NCBI GenBank assembly: GCA_947500035.1
Contig: CANMQP010000002.1
Location: 118,543 to 182,542 of the forward strand
Direction of reading: 5' to 3'
From: an uncultured Kiloniellaceae bacterium
GTDB lineage: Bacteria > Pseudomonadota > Alphaproteobacteria > Kiloniellales > Kiloniellaceae
Length of the DNA stretch: 64,000 bases
The position numbers and the translations under genes were made by a program. The notes under the pieces were generated by a model. The model was not told the DNA's origin. It worked only from the letters and a program-made list of their open reading frames with translations, and did no database searches. This document shows, in pieces, positions 54,249-63,889 of the stretch; position 1 is the stretch's first letter, and every line of letters begins with the position of its first letter.

Positions 54249-54851
54249 CTAGTTGGTAAACCCGGAGACAAGATCCTGCAGTACCGGCTTGGCGTTCTCC
54301 GTGATCGAGACGCCATCGCCCATGATCAGACAATCGAGTTCGAGCTCCAGCAGGGTCTTGACGCTGGCACGCAAGCGCGCCGGGTCGTCCATCTTCTCGT
54401 CCGGCAAAAGCGAACAACGCCCCGGCGGATTGCCGATCACCAGATCGCCGATAAAGGCCAGACGCCGCTCACGCCAATAAAGCACCACCTCACCCGGCGA
54501 CTTGCCCGGCGCCGGCAAGACATGAAGCGGACCGATCTGGCTGCCCGGTGTCAGTTCGCCATCGATCTCGCAGCCCTGGCTACGGGCGTGCCGGGCATCC
54601 TCGGCGTGGATAAGGGTTTTCGCTTTCGTCGCCTCACGAATGCGGTTCGCGGCGCGGCTATGATTGCGGTTGGTAAGCAGGATCTTTGAAACACCCTCGG
54701 AGACCAAGCGCTTGAGATCCCCATCTTCGGGCTCGACCGGATCAATGACGAGGTTGCCTGACGTCAGGGCGAGAAAATAGCCGTTGAAGTCGTAGCCATG
54801 GGGTTCCGACAGGCGCGACCAGCAATGAATGCCCTCTAGTATTTCGCGCAT
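54249..54851 (-). CDS. MBL-fold protein with altered metal motif
   Basis: The 200-residue protein, with GGGAG 5 bases before its ATG, has the metallo-beta-lactamase layout: HGYDFNGYFLALTSGNLVID, LTNRNHSRAANRIRE at the metal-loop position, GPLHVLPAPGKSPGEVVLYW and LAFIGDLVIGNPPG. The canonical HxHxDH is replaced by N-R-N-H-S-R, losing two histidines and the aspartate. The later His is also absent, with APGKSPGE in place of TPGHSPG. It is therefore likely a single-metal, very different or non-catalytic member. The neighbours give no pathway. Confidence 0.78.
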   Translation of the reverse strand: MREILEGIHCWSRLSEPHGYDFNGYFLALTSGNLVIDPVEPEDGDLKRLVSEGVSKILLTNRNHSRAANRIREATKAKTLIHAEDARHARSQGCEIDGELTPGSQIGPLHVLPAPGKSPGEVVLYWRERRLAFIGDLVIGNPPGRCSLLPDEKMDDPARLRASVKTLLELELDCLIMGDGVSITENAKPVLQDLVSGFTN

Positions 54852-54977
54852 CTCCACTCCCATCTCTTGACTGTCGCAGGCGTCACGCCCACGGCCTGAA
54901 CCCATCTTCGTCGAACATAGCCCATCTCGGACCAGCCTGCGACGATCTTAAGACTTCAGGCGCCCCGCAACGGCAAT

Positions 54978-56103
54978 TTACGACGCTTCCGCCTCACTGT
55001 TGCTACCCGAAATTCTGCTGGCCAGAGAAGCCTCAAGGAAGCCATCGATATCGCCGTCCAGCACCGCTCCGGAGTTTGTCGTCTCGTGGCCGGTCCGCAA
55101 ATCCTTGACCATCTGATAGGGCTGCAGGACGTAGGAGCGGATCTGGTGTCCCCAGCCGATATCGGTCTTGCTGTCAGCTTCCGCCTGGGCAGCCTCCTCG
55201 CGCTTCTGCAGCTCGTGCTCGTAGAGCCGGGCCTTCAGCATCGCCATGGCCTGAGCCCGGTTCTTATGCTGCGAGCGGTCGTTCTGACACTGCACAACGA
55301 TGCCGGTCGGTTCATGCACGATGCGGATCGCACTATCGGTTTTGTTGACGTGCTGTCCACCTGCGCCAGAAGCCCTGAAGGTGTCCACCCGAAGGTCTTT
55401 GTCCAAAACCTCGACCTCGATCGTGTCATCGACAACCGGATAGACCCAAACGCTCGAGAAAGACGTGTGGCGCCTAGCTTGGGAGTCGTAAGGGGAGATA
55501 CGCACGAGGCGGTGTACACCGGATTCGGTCTTAAGCCAGCCATAGGCATTATGGCCTTTGATCTGAAGCGTCGCAGACTTGATCCCGGCTTCTTCACCGG
55601 CACTCTCGTCCAGCCATTCGACCTTGCAGCCGTGGGCTTCCGCCCAGCGGACATACATGCGCAGAAGCATTTCCGCCCAATCCTGGGCTTCGGTGCCGCC
55701 GGCACCGGCATTGACCTGCAGATAACAGTCGTTCGCATCGGCTTCACCGGACAGCAAAGACGCAAGCTGCTCCTTGGCCGCACGGTCCCGCAGAGCGATC
55801 AAGGCGGCTTCGGCCTCCTCGACTGTTTCAGTGTCTTCTTCGGCCTCACCCATTTCGATCAGCATGACGCCGTCTTCGACGCCCTGTTCGAATTCCTTGT
55901 AGTTGGCGATGGACTGCTCAAGCTGCGTGCGCTCGCGCATGATTTTCTGCGCGGCATCGGGATCGTCCCAAAGCGAGGGATCCTCGGCCAGGGAGTTCAG
56001 CTCGTCTAATCGTCGTGTTGCGGCATCCAAGTCAAAGATGCCTCCTCAGCAGGGTCAACGACTGCGTAATGTCGTCAACCACCGCCTGGATTTCGGCGCG
56101 CAT
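54978..56103 (-). CDS. prfB: Peptide chain release factor 2, with programmed +1 frameshift
   Basis: The gene starts at the ATG at 56103 (AGGAGG upstream) and encodes 23 residues ([20 protein letters not shown] and RHL) to an in-frame TGA at 56032-56034. A +1 shift at CTT-T-GAC enters the main frame, which runs to 54978 for a total of 374 residues. The product has the GGQ loop ([16 protein letters not shown]) and SPY in place of the SPF tripeptide, as is common in alphaproteobacteria. It releases peptides at UGA and UAA. High RF2 stops at the internal UGA and so lowers its own synthesis. Confidence 0.97.
56031..56046 (-). promoter_or_regulatory. prfB frameshift site
   Basis: Read on the minus strand: AGGAGG (56041-56046) acts as an internal Shine-Dalgarno, three bases (CAT) before the slippery CTT-TGA-C. 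This is the classical RF2 autoregulatory signal with conserved spacing. Confidence 0.97.
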
Positions 56104-56223
56104 GCGGCCTCCTGTGCGGGTATTGGTTCGATCCTCCGCGGCGGCAACGGCCTCAAAGGATCTCACTCCTGATTTACTGCTGATCTTTTACGGAATTCAA
56201 AGGCTTCTGTACAGACTGACATT

Positions 56224-56271
56224 CAGGATCAGCCAAGGCCAGGATCAGCCGCGGCCAGGATCAGCCAGGGC
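56224..56271. repeat. Three-copy 16-bp tandem repeat between prfB and mrcA
   Basis: CAGGATCAGCC + AAGGC, GCGGC or AGGGC is repeated three times head to tail. It lies in the short gap after mrcA and before prfB. It has no clear match to the other 16-bp array at 48431. Confidence 0.9.
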
Positions 56272-56294
56272 GCAAAGCGCCAGCTTAAAACGCC

Positions 56295-58742
56295 TCAGTA
56301 GAGTCCGCCCGAAAGGCCTTCATTTCGCGGCTGGACCGGCAGGGCGCCGCCCGTCTCGCCCGTGACAGGCGAACCGCCGTCGATCAGGACCTGCTGCCCG
56401 GTGGGCACGTTATCGGGCTTGAAGGCCTCCAGCATAACGTTCCGGTCGCCGGGACGCGCAAGCTGACCCGTCTCTGCGTTCAAGCGCACGATCCGGATAC
56501 CGGGCGGAATACGGAAGGGGATCGCAGGCTGGTCCTTCAGGGCTTCGGCCATGAAATCCCGGAAAATTGGGGCGGCGACCGCAGACCCCCCTTCGCTCCG
56601 GCCCAGACTCCTTGGGTTATCGAACCCCGTAAAAATCCCGACAGCCAGGTCAGGCGAAAAGCCGACGAACCAAGCATCCATATAATCATTGGTCGTACCG
56701 GTCTTACCGGCGAGCGGCTTGCCAACCGCTTTGATCTTGCGACCGGTACCGCGTTCGACCACGCCTTGCAGCATGGAAACGACCTGATAGGCGCTGCGCG
56801 GATCGGCAATCTGTTCGCGTTCGTCTTCCAGTTCCGGAATCTGACCGTCGGACTGATAGTCGGTCATGCAGGTCTCGCAAAGGCGTAAATCGTGACGGTA
56901 GATCGTCGCTCCGTTGCGGTCCTGAATCCTATCGATCAGGCTTGGCGTGATGCGCTTACCACCGTTGACCAGCATCGCGTAGGCCGTGGTCATCCGCATC
57001 AGCGTGGTCTCGCCTGCCCCCAATGACATGGAGAGAACCTGCTGTAGGTTTTCATCGACCCCAAAGCGCTTCGAGTAGTCAGCCACCCTCTCCATGCCAA
57101 TAGTCTGCGCCAGACGAACGGTCATCAGGTTGCGCGACTTTTCGATTCCAACGCGCATGCGGGTCGGTCCGTAGAATTTTTTGGTGTAGTTACCGGGTTT
57201 CCATTTTCCGAGGCCCGGTCCTTGGTCGATCACAAAAGGCGCATCGAGAATGATGGTTGCGGGCGTGTAACCGCTGTCCAGTCCAGCCAGATAAACGAAA
57301 GGCTTAAAGGAGGATCCTGGCTGGCGCTTCGCCTGTGTGGCGCGATTGAATTGGCTCTGCTCGAAGGAAAAACCACCCGACATCGCCAACACCCGGCCCG
57401 TATGGGGATCCAGCGCCACCAGTGCGCCATCGATCTGGGGCAATTGACGCAAGGCGAAGGTACCGGCCTCGTAGGCCTCGCCCTCTTCATTCGTCTCAAC
57501 CGGCTCGACCAGAACCACGTCCCCGACAGCAACGACATCCGAAGGCTTGCTTGGTTTCTCACCAAACCTCTGGTTCTTGAGCCACTTCCGGGCCCAGACG
57601 AGCTCGCTCATCGGCAGTGTGCCCTCTGCGCCATCCGCCAACTTCACAGCTGCCGCTTTCGCACCGACCTCGAGCACGACAGCAAGACGCCAAGGCTCTG
57701 CGCCGGCGGGCAGTTTGATCTCCGCCAGCTTCTCCTGCCAGGCGCCGCTTTCCATGTCGAGCTGTGTCACCGGACCGCGCCAGCCATGCCGCCGGTCGTA
57801 GGCCAGCAGGCCGTTGCGGAGGGTTAGATCGGCAATCCGCTGAAGCCGCGGATCCAGAGTGGTGCGAACCGACAAGCCGCCTTCATAGAGCTTGTCATTG
57901 CCGTAGAGCTCAACCAGTTCACGCCGGACTTCCTCGCTGAAGAAGTCGGCATCGACAACCTCCGTGACATCGCGCCGCCGAATCTCAAGCGGAGAATTCC
58001 GGGCGGTTTCGGCCTCTTCAGGTGTGATCTTACCGTCCTCAAGCAGCCGCCGGAGGACCCAGTTACGCCTGGCGACTGCGGCCGCATGTTTACGCACAGG
58101 GTGATAGTTGTTCGGCGCTTTGGGCAAGGCAGCCAGATAAGCCGCCTCGGCAATCGTTAACTGATCGAGCGGCTTGTTGAAGTAATTCAAGGCTGCTGCC
58201 GCAACGCCGTAGGAGCCACCGCCCAGATAAATCTCATTGAGATAGAGATCGAGAATACGGTCTTTGGAGAAGGTGCGCTCGATCCGGAAGGCAAGCAGCG
58301 CCTCCTTGATCTTACGCTCGTAAGAAACCTCGTTGGTCAGGAGGAAGTTCTTCGCCACCTGCTGCGTGATGGTCGAAGCACCGACCAGACGCCGCCCCTG
58401 GCCGATATTCGCTACGTTCGTTACAACCGCGCGCAGCAGGGAGACGAAGTCGACCCCGGGATGCTCGTAGAAGTTCTTGTCTTCCGCGGAGAGAAAACTA
58501 TTCACGACACGCTTTGGAATCGCCTGAATGGGAACATAGACACGCCGTTCGATGGCGTATTCGCTCATCAGACGTCCGTCGCCCGCGTGAATGCGGGTCA
58601 CCATCGGCGGTTCATAGTCCGCAAGCTGTTTGTAATCCGGCAAGCCGCGGCCGTAATGGTGCAACGCGTAAAATCCGCCGACCACAGCCGCCAGGCCGAT
58701 AAAAACCAGAAAGCCTAGAGTGAAGACAAAAAACCTAAGCAT
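56295..58742 (-). CDS. mrcA: Penicillin-binding protein 1A
   Basis: The 815-residue bifunctional enzyme has an N-terminal membrane anchor (LGFLVFIGLAAVVGGFY), a GT51 glycosyltransferase domain (SAEDKNFYEHPGVDFVS, STITQQVAKNFLL, EIYLGGGSYGVAAAAL), an OB-type insert, and the transpeptidase with PGSSFKPFVYLAGLD (active serine), KSRNLMTVRLAQ and KTGTTNDYMDAW. It polymerises and cross-links peptidoglycan. It lies between prfB and amiC in the conserved leftward cluster. Confidence 0.97.
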   Translation of the reverse strand: MLRFFVFTLGFLVFIGLAAVVGGFYALHHYGRGLPDYKQLADYEPPMVTRIHAGDGRLMSEYAIERRVYVPIQAIPKRVVNSFLSAEDKNFYEHPGVDFVSLLRAVVTNVANIGQGRRLVGASTITQQVAKNFLLTNEVSYERKIKEALLAFRIERTFSKDRILDLYLNEIYLGGGSYGVAAAALNYFNKPLDQLTIAEAAYLAALPKAPNNYHPVRKHAAAVARRNWVLRRLLEDGKITPEEAETARNSPLEIRRRDVTEVVDADFFSEEVRRELVELYGNDKLYEGGLSVRTTLDPRLQRIADLTLRNGLLAYDRRHGWRGPVTQLDMESGAWQEKLAEIKLPAGAEPWRLAVVLEVGAKAAAVKLADGAEGTLPMSELVWARKWLKNQRFGEKPSKPSDVVAVGDVVLVEPVETNEEGEAYEAGTFALRQLPQIDGALVALDPHTGRVLAMSGGFSFEQSQFNRATQAKRQPGSSFKPFVYLAGLDSGYTPATIILDAPFVIDQGPGLGKWKPGNYTKKFYGPTRMRVGIEKSRNLMTVRLAQTIGMERVADYSKRFGVDENLQQVLSMSLGAGETTLMRMTTAYAMLVNGGKRITPSLIDRIQDRNGATIYRHDLRLCETCMTDYQSDGQIPELEDEREQIADPRSAYQVVSMLQGVVERGTGRKIKAVGKPLAGKTGTTNDYMDAWFVGFSPDLAVGIFTGFDNPRSLGRSEGGSAVAAPIFRDFMAEALKDQPAIPFRIPPGIRIVRLNAETGQLARPGDRNVMLEAFKPDNVPTGQQVLIDGGSPVTGETGGALPVQPRNEGLSGGLY

Positions 58743-59003
58743 ATTCTCCGTTCGCTCTGCAGCCGGGTTTGGTCAAGCAGGCTGTCATTTACCAGCGAGC
58801 GATGCCCGTTCCGTTAAGTAAACGCCGAAAGACCGCGCAACAGCCTGTCAATATCATAAGCTGGCGTATGCTTTCAAAACATACGCAATAATACCTAACA
58901 AATGATCAGTGCCACGCTTCGCACCCCACTCTGTTAAGAGATTAACAAAGCGACGTGCGAAAGGCTTCCTGAACTTTGCGTCACACTCTAGATATTGGGG
59001 CGT

Positions 59004-60206
59004 TCAGTAACGATTAAAAGTCTGATTTTGCTGAAAATAGTTACCGATCGATCGCGATAGTGCGGACATCAGCTTCTTGCGGTAGCCCTTATCCCGCAGC
59101 CGCTTCTCCTCCGCCCGGTTCGAGAGATAACCAATTTCAATCAGTACCGAAGGAATTGTAGGCGACTTCAAAACCGCGAATCCGGCATAGCGGTGCGGAT
59201 TGCCAAGCAGGTTCGCGACCTGCCCCACCTCATCAACCACATCCGCAGCGAACTGATTTCCTTGGTTTTTCGACTCGCGCTGCGCCAGATCGATCAGAAT
59301 ATCGCGCACCACTTCGGTTTGCTCCGAAAGGTCGAAACCGGCGATGATATCAGCCTTGTTCTCTTTGGCGGCGAGGCTCCTGGCCTCGGCGTCGGAAGAC
59401 TTCTCAGACAGGGTATAAACCGAAAAGCCTTTGATTTTCCTGGATTTATGGTTGTTCGCATGCAGCGACACGAAGAGGTCGCCATTTGCCTGGTGCGCGA
59501 TTTTGATCCGATCGCGCAACGCCAGAAACACATCCCGGTCTCGGGTCAGAACCACGCGGAACCTGCCGGTTGCCTCCAGTTGACTCTTCAATTCCTTGGC
59601 GTAGTCCAGAGCCAGATTTTTCTCCAGCAGCCCGCTAATGCCTGTGGAGCCCGGGTCGACGCCGCCATGGCCGGGGTCGATCACGATGGTCGGCCGCCGG
59701 TCGCCCGCCGGTTTGGGCTGCACCTGGGCCGCGGCGGCCGTCTGCGTGGCCCGAAGAGGCTGCTCCGAGGAGGCACCAAGACGCCCCGCGGGCGCCGCAT
59801 TGAAAGCCGCGAGAGTGACGGGTTCGATGTCGACCACAAATCGGTGCGGGCGCCCGTCCTTGGGCGGCAGAACAAAGGCGCTTTTGACCAGGACCGGCTG
59901 CTTAACGTCCAGGACCACACGGCTGGTCCCCGGCGCAAAAAGCCCGAACCGCAAGGCATTGATGGCGCCGGCACCATCCGGAATTTTACTCTCCGGTACC
60001 GACCAATCGAGCTCGGGCAGGTCGATGACCACCCGATAAGGGTTCGGCAACAGGAAAACGCGGTAGTTCGGGGCCTCGGACAATTCGAGAACGAGTCGTG
60101 TCTTATCCGGGTGCTGGCCGACGCGAATATCCGAGACGGTGGGCTTGGCCGCCGCCTCATGGGCTCCAAGCAGCATGACCGCCAAAATCAGGACTAGACG
60201 TTTCAT
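59004..60206 (-). CDS. amiC: N-acetylmuramoyl-L-alanine amidase (AmiC type)
   Basis: From the ATG at 60206 the protein has 400 residues: a signal peptide (MKRLVLILAVMLLGAHEAAA), an AMIN domain (about 23-125), a Pro/Gln linker, and Amidase_3 with VIDPGHGGVDPGSTG, SLHANNHKSRKIKG and PSVLIEIGYLSNRAEEKRL, holding the zinc ligands. It splits septal peptidoglycan during daughter-cell separation. A GTG/ATG 15 codons upstream also keeps frame. It lies 261 bases after mrcA and is divergent from rne. Confidence 0.95.
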   Translation of the reverse strand: MKRLVLILAVMLLGAHEAAAKPTVSDIRVGQHPDKTRLVLELSEAPNYRVFLLPNPYRVVIDLPELDWSVPESKIPDGAGAINALRFGLFAPGTSRVVLDVKQPVLVKSAFVLPPKDGRPHRFVVDIEPVTLAAFNAAPAGRLGASSEQPLRATQTAAAAQVQPKPAGDRRPTIVIDPGHGGVDPGSTGISGLLEKNLALDYAKELKSQLEATGRFRVVLTRDRDVFLALRDRIKIAHQANGDLFVSLHANNHKSRKIKGFSVYTLSEKSSDAEARSLAAKENKADIIAGFDLSEQTEVVRDILIDLAQRESKNQGNQFAADVVDEVGQVANLLGNPHRYAGFAVLKSPTIPSVLIEIGYLSNRAEEKRLRDKGYRKKLMSALSRSIGNYFQQNQTFNRY

Positions 60207-60898
60207 GGGCCGAATCTCATGGTCCGAATCGGGTAGCAAAGACTGTTTCAAGCGGCAGCATTCTCACGAGATGTATCCGATTCATGGGATTGCAACCAGA
60301 AAAAACGTCAGGAATTGCCGCTTCGTCGGCGGCGCTTCTGGATTTGCGCGCGGGCAGAACCCCATCGAAGGCCAGGCCAGGCCAAAGCGGGAACCCAAGA
60401 CCGGCGGCGGTCGCGACTCAGGTCAAAATACCACCGGTATCCGTCGAAAAAATAACGAAAAATTAGGGTGTGACACATATAGGGCAGTACTGTTACTCTG
60501 CACACGGAACGTTCTTAACCACAAAGATGCCGCGCTCCCTTGGGATCGGCGTCGGAACGGTTACCCACGACGGACTGACGGCACGGCACCTTAACACCCA
60601 GGATTGGGTCCCAACAGCGGGGAGGAATGGCCGTCATCACCGGACGCGGAAGTGCCGAGAGTGAAGAACAGCGACAACGACCAGCGAAGCTTAAGCAGAA
60701 TCGGCCTGCTTCGCACAAAATTCAATGTTTGCGCGCCCTGCGCGCAGACGAAGGCAAGCGTTCTCCGCCGCCGACGGCCGCGTTGGAACGCAATTTCGTG
60801 AGACCCTTGGATGGTTTGTAACCAACCACTACAGATTTACGCGCCCCGCCCCGCCATAGCTGCGGCCGGCGTAGGATGCGCGTTGGAGTTTCCAATTA
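60207..60898. other. 692-bp amiC-rne intergenic region; probable long rne leader
   Basis: I see no convincing gene. A frame at 60627 (64 codons) has GGGGAGG only two bases before its ATG, which is too close, and its sequence is low in recognisable features. A GCGCGC-rich hairpin sits near 60733-60748. In E. coli the rne leader is several hundred bases long and mediates RNase E autoregulation; a comparable leader could be here, but the promoter was not located. GGAG at 60883-60886 may serve rne. Confidence 0.45.
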
Positions 60899-63880
60899 AT
60901 GGCAAAGCGTATGTTAATCGATGCCACCCACCCGGAAGAGACGCGGGTGGTGGTTCACAATGGTTCTCGTCTCGAAGAGTTCGATTACGAAACAGTTTCT
61001 AAAAAGCAGCTCAAAGGAAATATCTACCTCGCAAAGATCACGCGGGTAGAACCTTCGCTTCAGGCGGCTTTTGTAGAATATGGCGGCAATCGCCACGGTT
61101 TCCTGCCGTTCAGTGAAATCCATCCCGACTACTACCGGATTCCCATCGCCGACCGCGAGGCTTTGCTGGCTGAGGAGAAAGCCCTCAAATCCTCCATTCG
61201 CTCGGTTGATGAATCGGATGAACCCGATGACGACAGCCCATCAAATGAAGATCAGGCTGGCGATGCAGAGGCTTCCGAAGAGGACGCGCCCGAGCTTGAA
61301 GCAGCAGATCAGGAAACTTCCGGTTCTGATGACACCCAGCCCGAAGCAGCAACAGAGTCCGAGACCGCTGACCAGGAAGCTTCAGACGGCTCCGCGGACG
61401 AGGCCGCCGAAGCCGGCAGTGGCGAGAGCGATGCTGCAGAGGTTGAGCAGGATGACACCGTCGAGGAGATCGAGGGCGAATCCAGTGTCGATACCCTGAG
61501 CGAAGATGACGACGACGAAGTCGTGCAGCGCAGCCGCGCAAAACTGCTCCGCAAATACAAAATCCAGGAAGTCATTAAGCGTCGCCAGGTCATTCTGGTG
61601 CAGGTTTCCAAGGAAGAACGCGGCAACAAGGGTGCGGCGCTGACGACCTACCTCTCCCTGGCCGGGCGCTATTGTGTTTTGATGCCCAACACCAACAAGG
61701 GTGGCGGGATCAGCCGCAAGATCAGCAATGCCGGTGACCGCCGCCGCTTGAAGGAGATCCTGGGCGAACTCAAGATCCCTGAGGGCATCGCAGTGATCGT
61801 CCGTACGGCGGGAAGCCAGCGCAACAAAACCGAGATTCGCCGCGACTACGAGTATCTGATGCGGCTTTGGAATGAAATCCGGGAACTCACGCTGCGATCC
61901 AGCGCGCCCGCCCTGATCCATGAAGAAGCCAATCTGATCAAACGGGCGATCCGCGACCTCTATTCCCGCGATATGGAAGACGTCCTGGTCGAAGGTGAAA
62001 ACAGCTACAAGGCCGCGAAAAGCTTCATGCGGACCCTGATGCCGAGCCATGCCAAGAAGGTTCAGCTATACAAAGACCCCGCGATCCCGCTGTTCCACCG
62101 CTACAAGGTGGAAAGCCAGCTTGACGCCATCCATAACCCCACGGTTCAGCTGAAATCGGGTGGGTATATCGTCATCAACCCGACGGAAGCGCTGGTCGCG
62201 GTCGATGTGAACTCGGGCAAAGCGACGCGCGAGCGGCACATCGAGGAAACAGCACTCAAGACCAACCTCGAAGCGGCGGACGAAGTCGCGCGCCAGGTCC
62301 GTCTGCGCGATCTCGCCGGTCTGGTCGTGATCGACTTCATCGATATGGAAGAATCGCGTCATAACCGTGAGGTCGAGCGCAGGCTGAAAGAGGCCATGAA
62401 GAACGACCGGGCCAGAATTCAGCTTGGCCGGATCAGCCCCTTCGGTCTTCTGGAGATGTCACGTCAGCGTTTGCGTCCAAGTCTGGTCGAGAATTCGACC
62501 CTGATCTGCCCAACCTGCCAGGGAGTGGGCACGGTCCGGACCACTGAATCGACCGCCCTGCATGTTTTGCGTGCGGTTGAAGAGGAAGGCATACGCCGTG
62601 CGGGTGGGAGCCTCCTGATAAAGGTTCCGACCGCCGTCGCGCTCTATATGCTGAACCAGAAGCGCGCACTGCTGTTCAACATTGAAGAGCGCTACGGCTT
62701 CTCGATCGAGATTGCGGCCGACAACAGTCTGACAGCCCCCGATTACACCCTTGAGCGGGTTGGCGAACAAGGCGAACGCACAAGCGATCACCGGGCCGAG
62801 CGGCCTGCGGAACGTTCATCCGAACGGTCACGCGACCGCAGCAGAGACCGTCAGACCTCAAGGTCACGTGACGAAGAAGACTCGCAAGACGAAAGCGTCG
62901 AAAGCTCTGAAGAGGCCGGAAGTGAGCGGAAACGCTCGCGCCGCCGCCGCCGCCGTAAACGCGATGACGAGACCGTGGCTTCACCTGCTGAAGAAACCGC
63001 CGTCGTTGAAGGTGAGGAGAACGATGCGGTCACTAGCGAAGACGCCGCGCGGGACGAAAACGGCGAAGGTGACGACGAGGAAACCAAGGCGCGCAAACGC
63101 CGTCGTCGCGGAAAGCGGGGTGGCCGCAGACGCTCTCGCCGCAAGGAAAACGAAGACGGCGAGACGCTAGAGGGCGAGACCTCTTCGGAAGACGGAAGCG
63201 ATCAGGACGACGCGATCGCTGCCTCCGGAAGCTCTGAAGATGAAGCGGCCGACGCTCCCGTAGAAACGGCCTCGTCACCTGCAAGCGCGGCTTCGGATCC
63301 GGCAGCCGCGGAAACCGTCGCTGATGCCTCCCAGGAAGAGACATCAGTGGGCGGGACCGAGGAAGCCCCGGCCGAGCAGGCCGAGGAAGCCCCGAAACCA
63401 AAACGCCGGCGCAGCCGCGCCAAGAAAAGCAGCGAAAGCGATAAAGCGGCATCGGAAAAACCTGCCGAAGCGAAGCTGGCGGACCCGTCGGCATCTGCAG
63501 ATGAGGTGGCCCCAGAAGAACCGAAAGCCAAAGAGCCTAAAGCAGAAGAACCCAAAGCCGAAGAGGCGCCGAAGAAGCGGGCAACCCGAAGCCGTTCGAC
63601 AACGGCCAAAACACCGCGCAGCCGGACACGAAAGCCGGCTGCCTCGAAAGTGACCGCAGATGCGGTATCGGAAGAGAGCGTGGCGACTGAGCCGCGCCCG
63701 GCCGAACCCGCTGAGCTGGTCGCTCAGGACACTGCCGTGCGAGAACCTGCATCGCCGGAGCCCGTAACCGCGGCGATTTCCGAACCCGTGCAAGAGACCT
63801 CTGGCGCGCAAGGCGGCGAAGACGGCCAAGCCGGTGAAGAAGGTGAAAAACGCCGCGGCTGGTGGTCGCGTTGGGTCTAG
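60899..63880 (+). CDS. rne: Ribonuclease E
   Basis: The 993-residue protein begins MAKRMLIDATHPEETRVVV. Residues 35-250 are the S1 domain, split by an acidic Ser/Asp/Glu-rich insertion (about 100-212) typical of alphaproteobacteria. The DNase I-like catalytic region has VDVNSGKATRERHIEETALK and VVIDFIDME with the metal-binding aspartates. The zinc link is CPTCQGVG (about 537-544). Residues 640-993 are a disordered arginine-rich then Pro/Glu/Lys-rich scaffold for the degradosome, ending in the conserved RRGWWSRWV. It processes and degrades RNA at the membrane. Confidence 0.97.
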   Translation: MAKRMLIDATHPEETRVVVHNGSRLEEFDYETVSKKQLKGNIYLAKITRVEPSLQAAFVEYGGNRHGFLPFSEIHPDYYRIPIADREALLAEEKALKSSIRSVDESDEPDDDSPSNEDQAGDAEASEEDAPELEAADQETSGSDDTQPEAATESETADQEASDGSADEAAEAGSGESDAAEVEQDDTVEEIEGESSVDTLSEDDDDEVVQRSRAKLLRKYKIQEVIKRRQVILVQVSKEERGNKGAALTTYLSLAGRYCVLMPNTNKGGGISRKISNAGDRRRLKEILGELKIPEGIAVIVRTAGSQRNKTEIRRDYEYLMRLWNEIRELTLRSSAPALIHEEANLIKRAIRDLYSRDMEDVLVEGENSYKAAKSFMRTLMPSHAKKVQLYKDPAIPLFHRYKVESQLDAIHNPTVQLKSGGYIVINPTEALVAVDVNSGKATRERHIEETALKTNLEAADEVARQVRLRDLAGLVVIDFIDMEESRHNREVERRLKEAMKNDRARIQLGRISPFGLLEMSRQRLRPSLVENSTLICPTCQGVGTVRTTESTALHVLRAVEEEGIRRAGGSLLIKVPTAVALYMLNQKRALLFNIEERYGFSIEIAADNSLTAPDYTLERVGEQGERTSDHRAERPAERSSERSRDRSRDRQTSRSRDEEDSQDESVESSEEAGSERKRSRRRRRRKRDDETVASPAEETAVVEGEENDAVTSEDAARDENGEGDDEETKARKRRRRGKRGGRRRSRRKENEDGETLEGETSSEDGSDQDDAIAASGSSEDEAADAPVETASSPASAASDPAAAETVADASQEETSVGGTEEAPAEQAEEAPKPKRRRSRAKKSSESDKAASEKPAEAKLADPSASADEVAPEEPKAKEPKAEEPKAEEAPKKRATRSRSTTAKTPRSRTRKPAASKVTADAVSEESVATEPRPAEPAELVAQDTAVREPASPEPVTAAISEPVQETSGAQGGEDGQAGEEGEKRRGWWSRWV

Positions 63881-63889
63881 GGTCGGGGC

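Noticed and set aside
60627..60821. Small gene in the rne leader
   Set aside because: The purine-rich sequence is only two bases from the ATG and the product has no recognisable feature.
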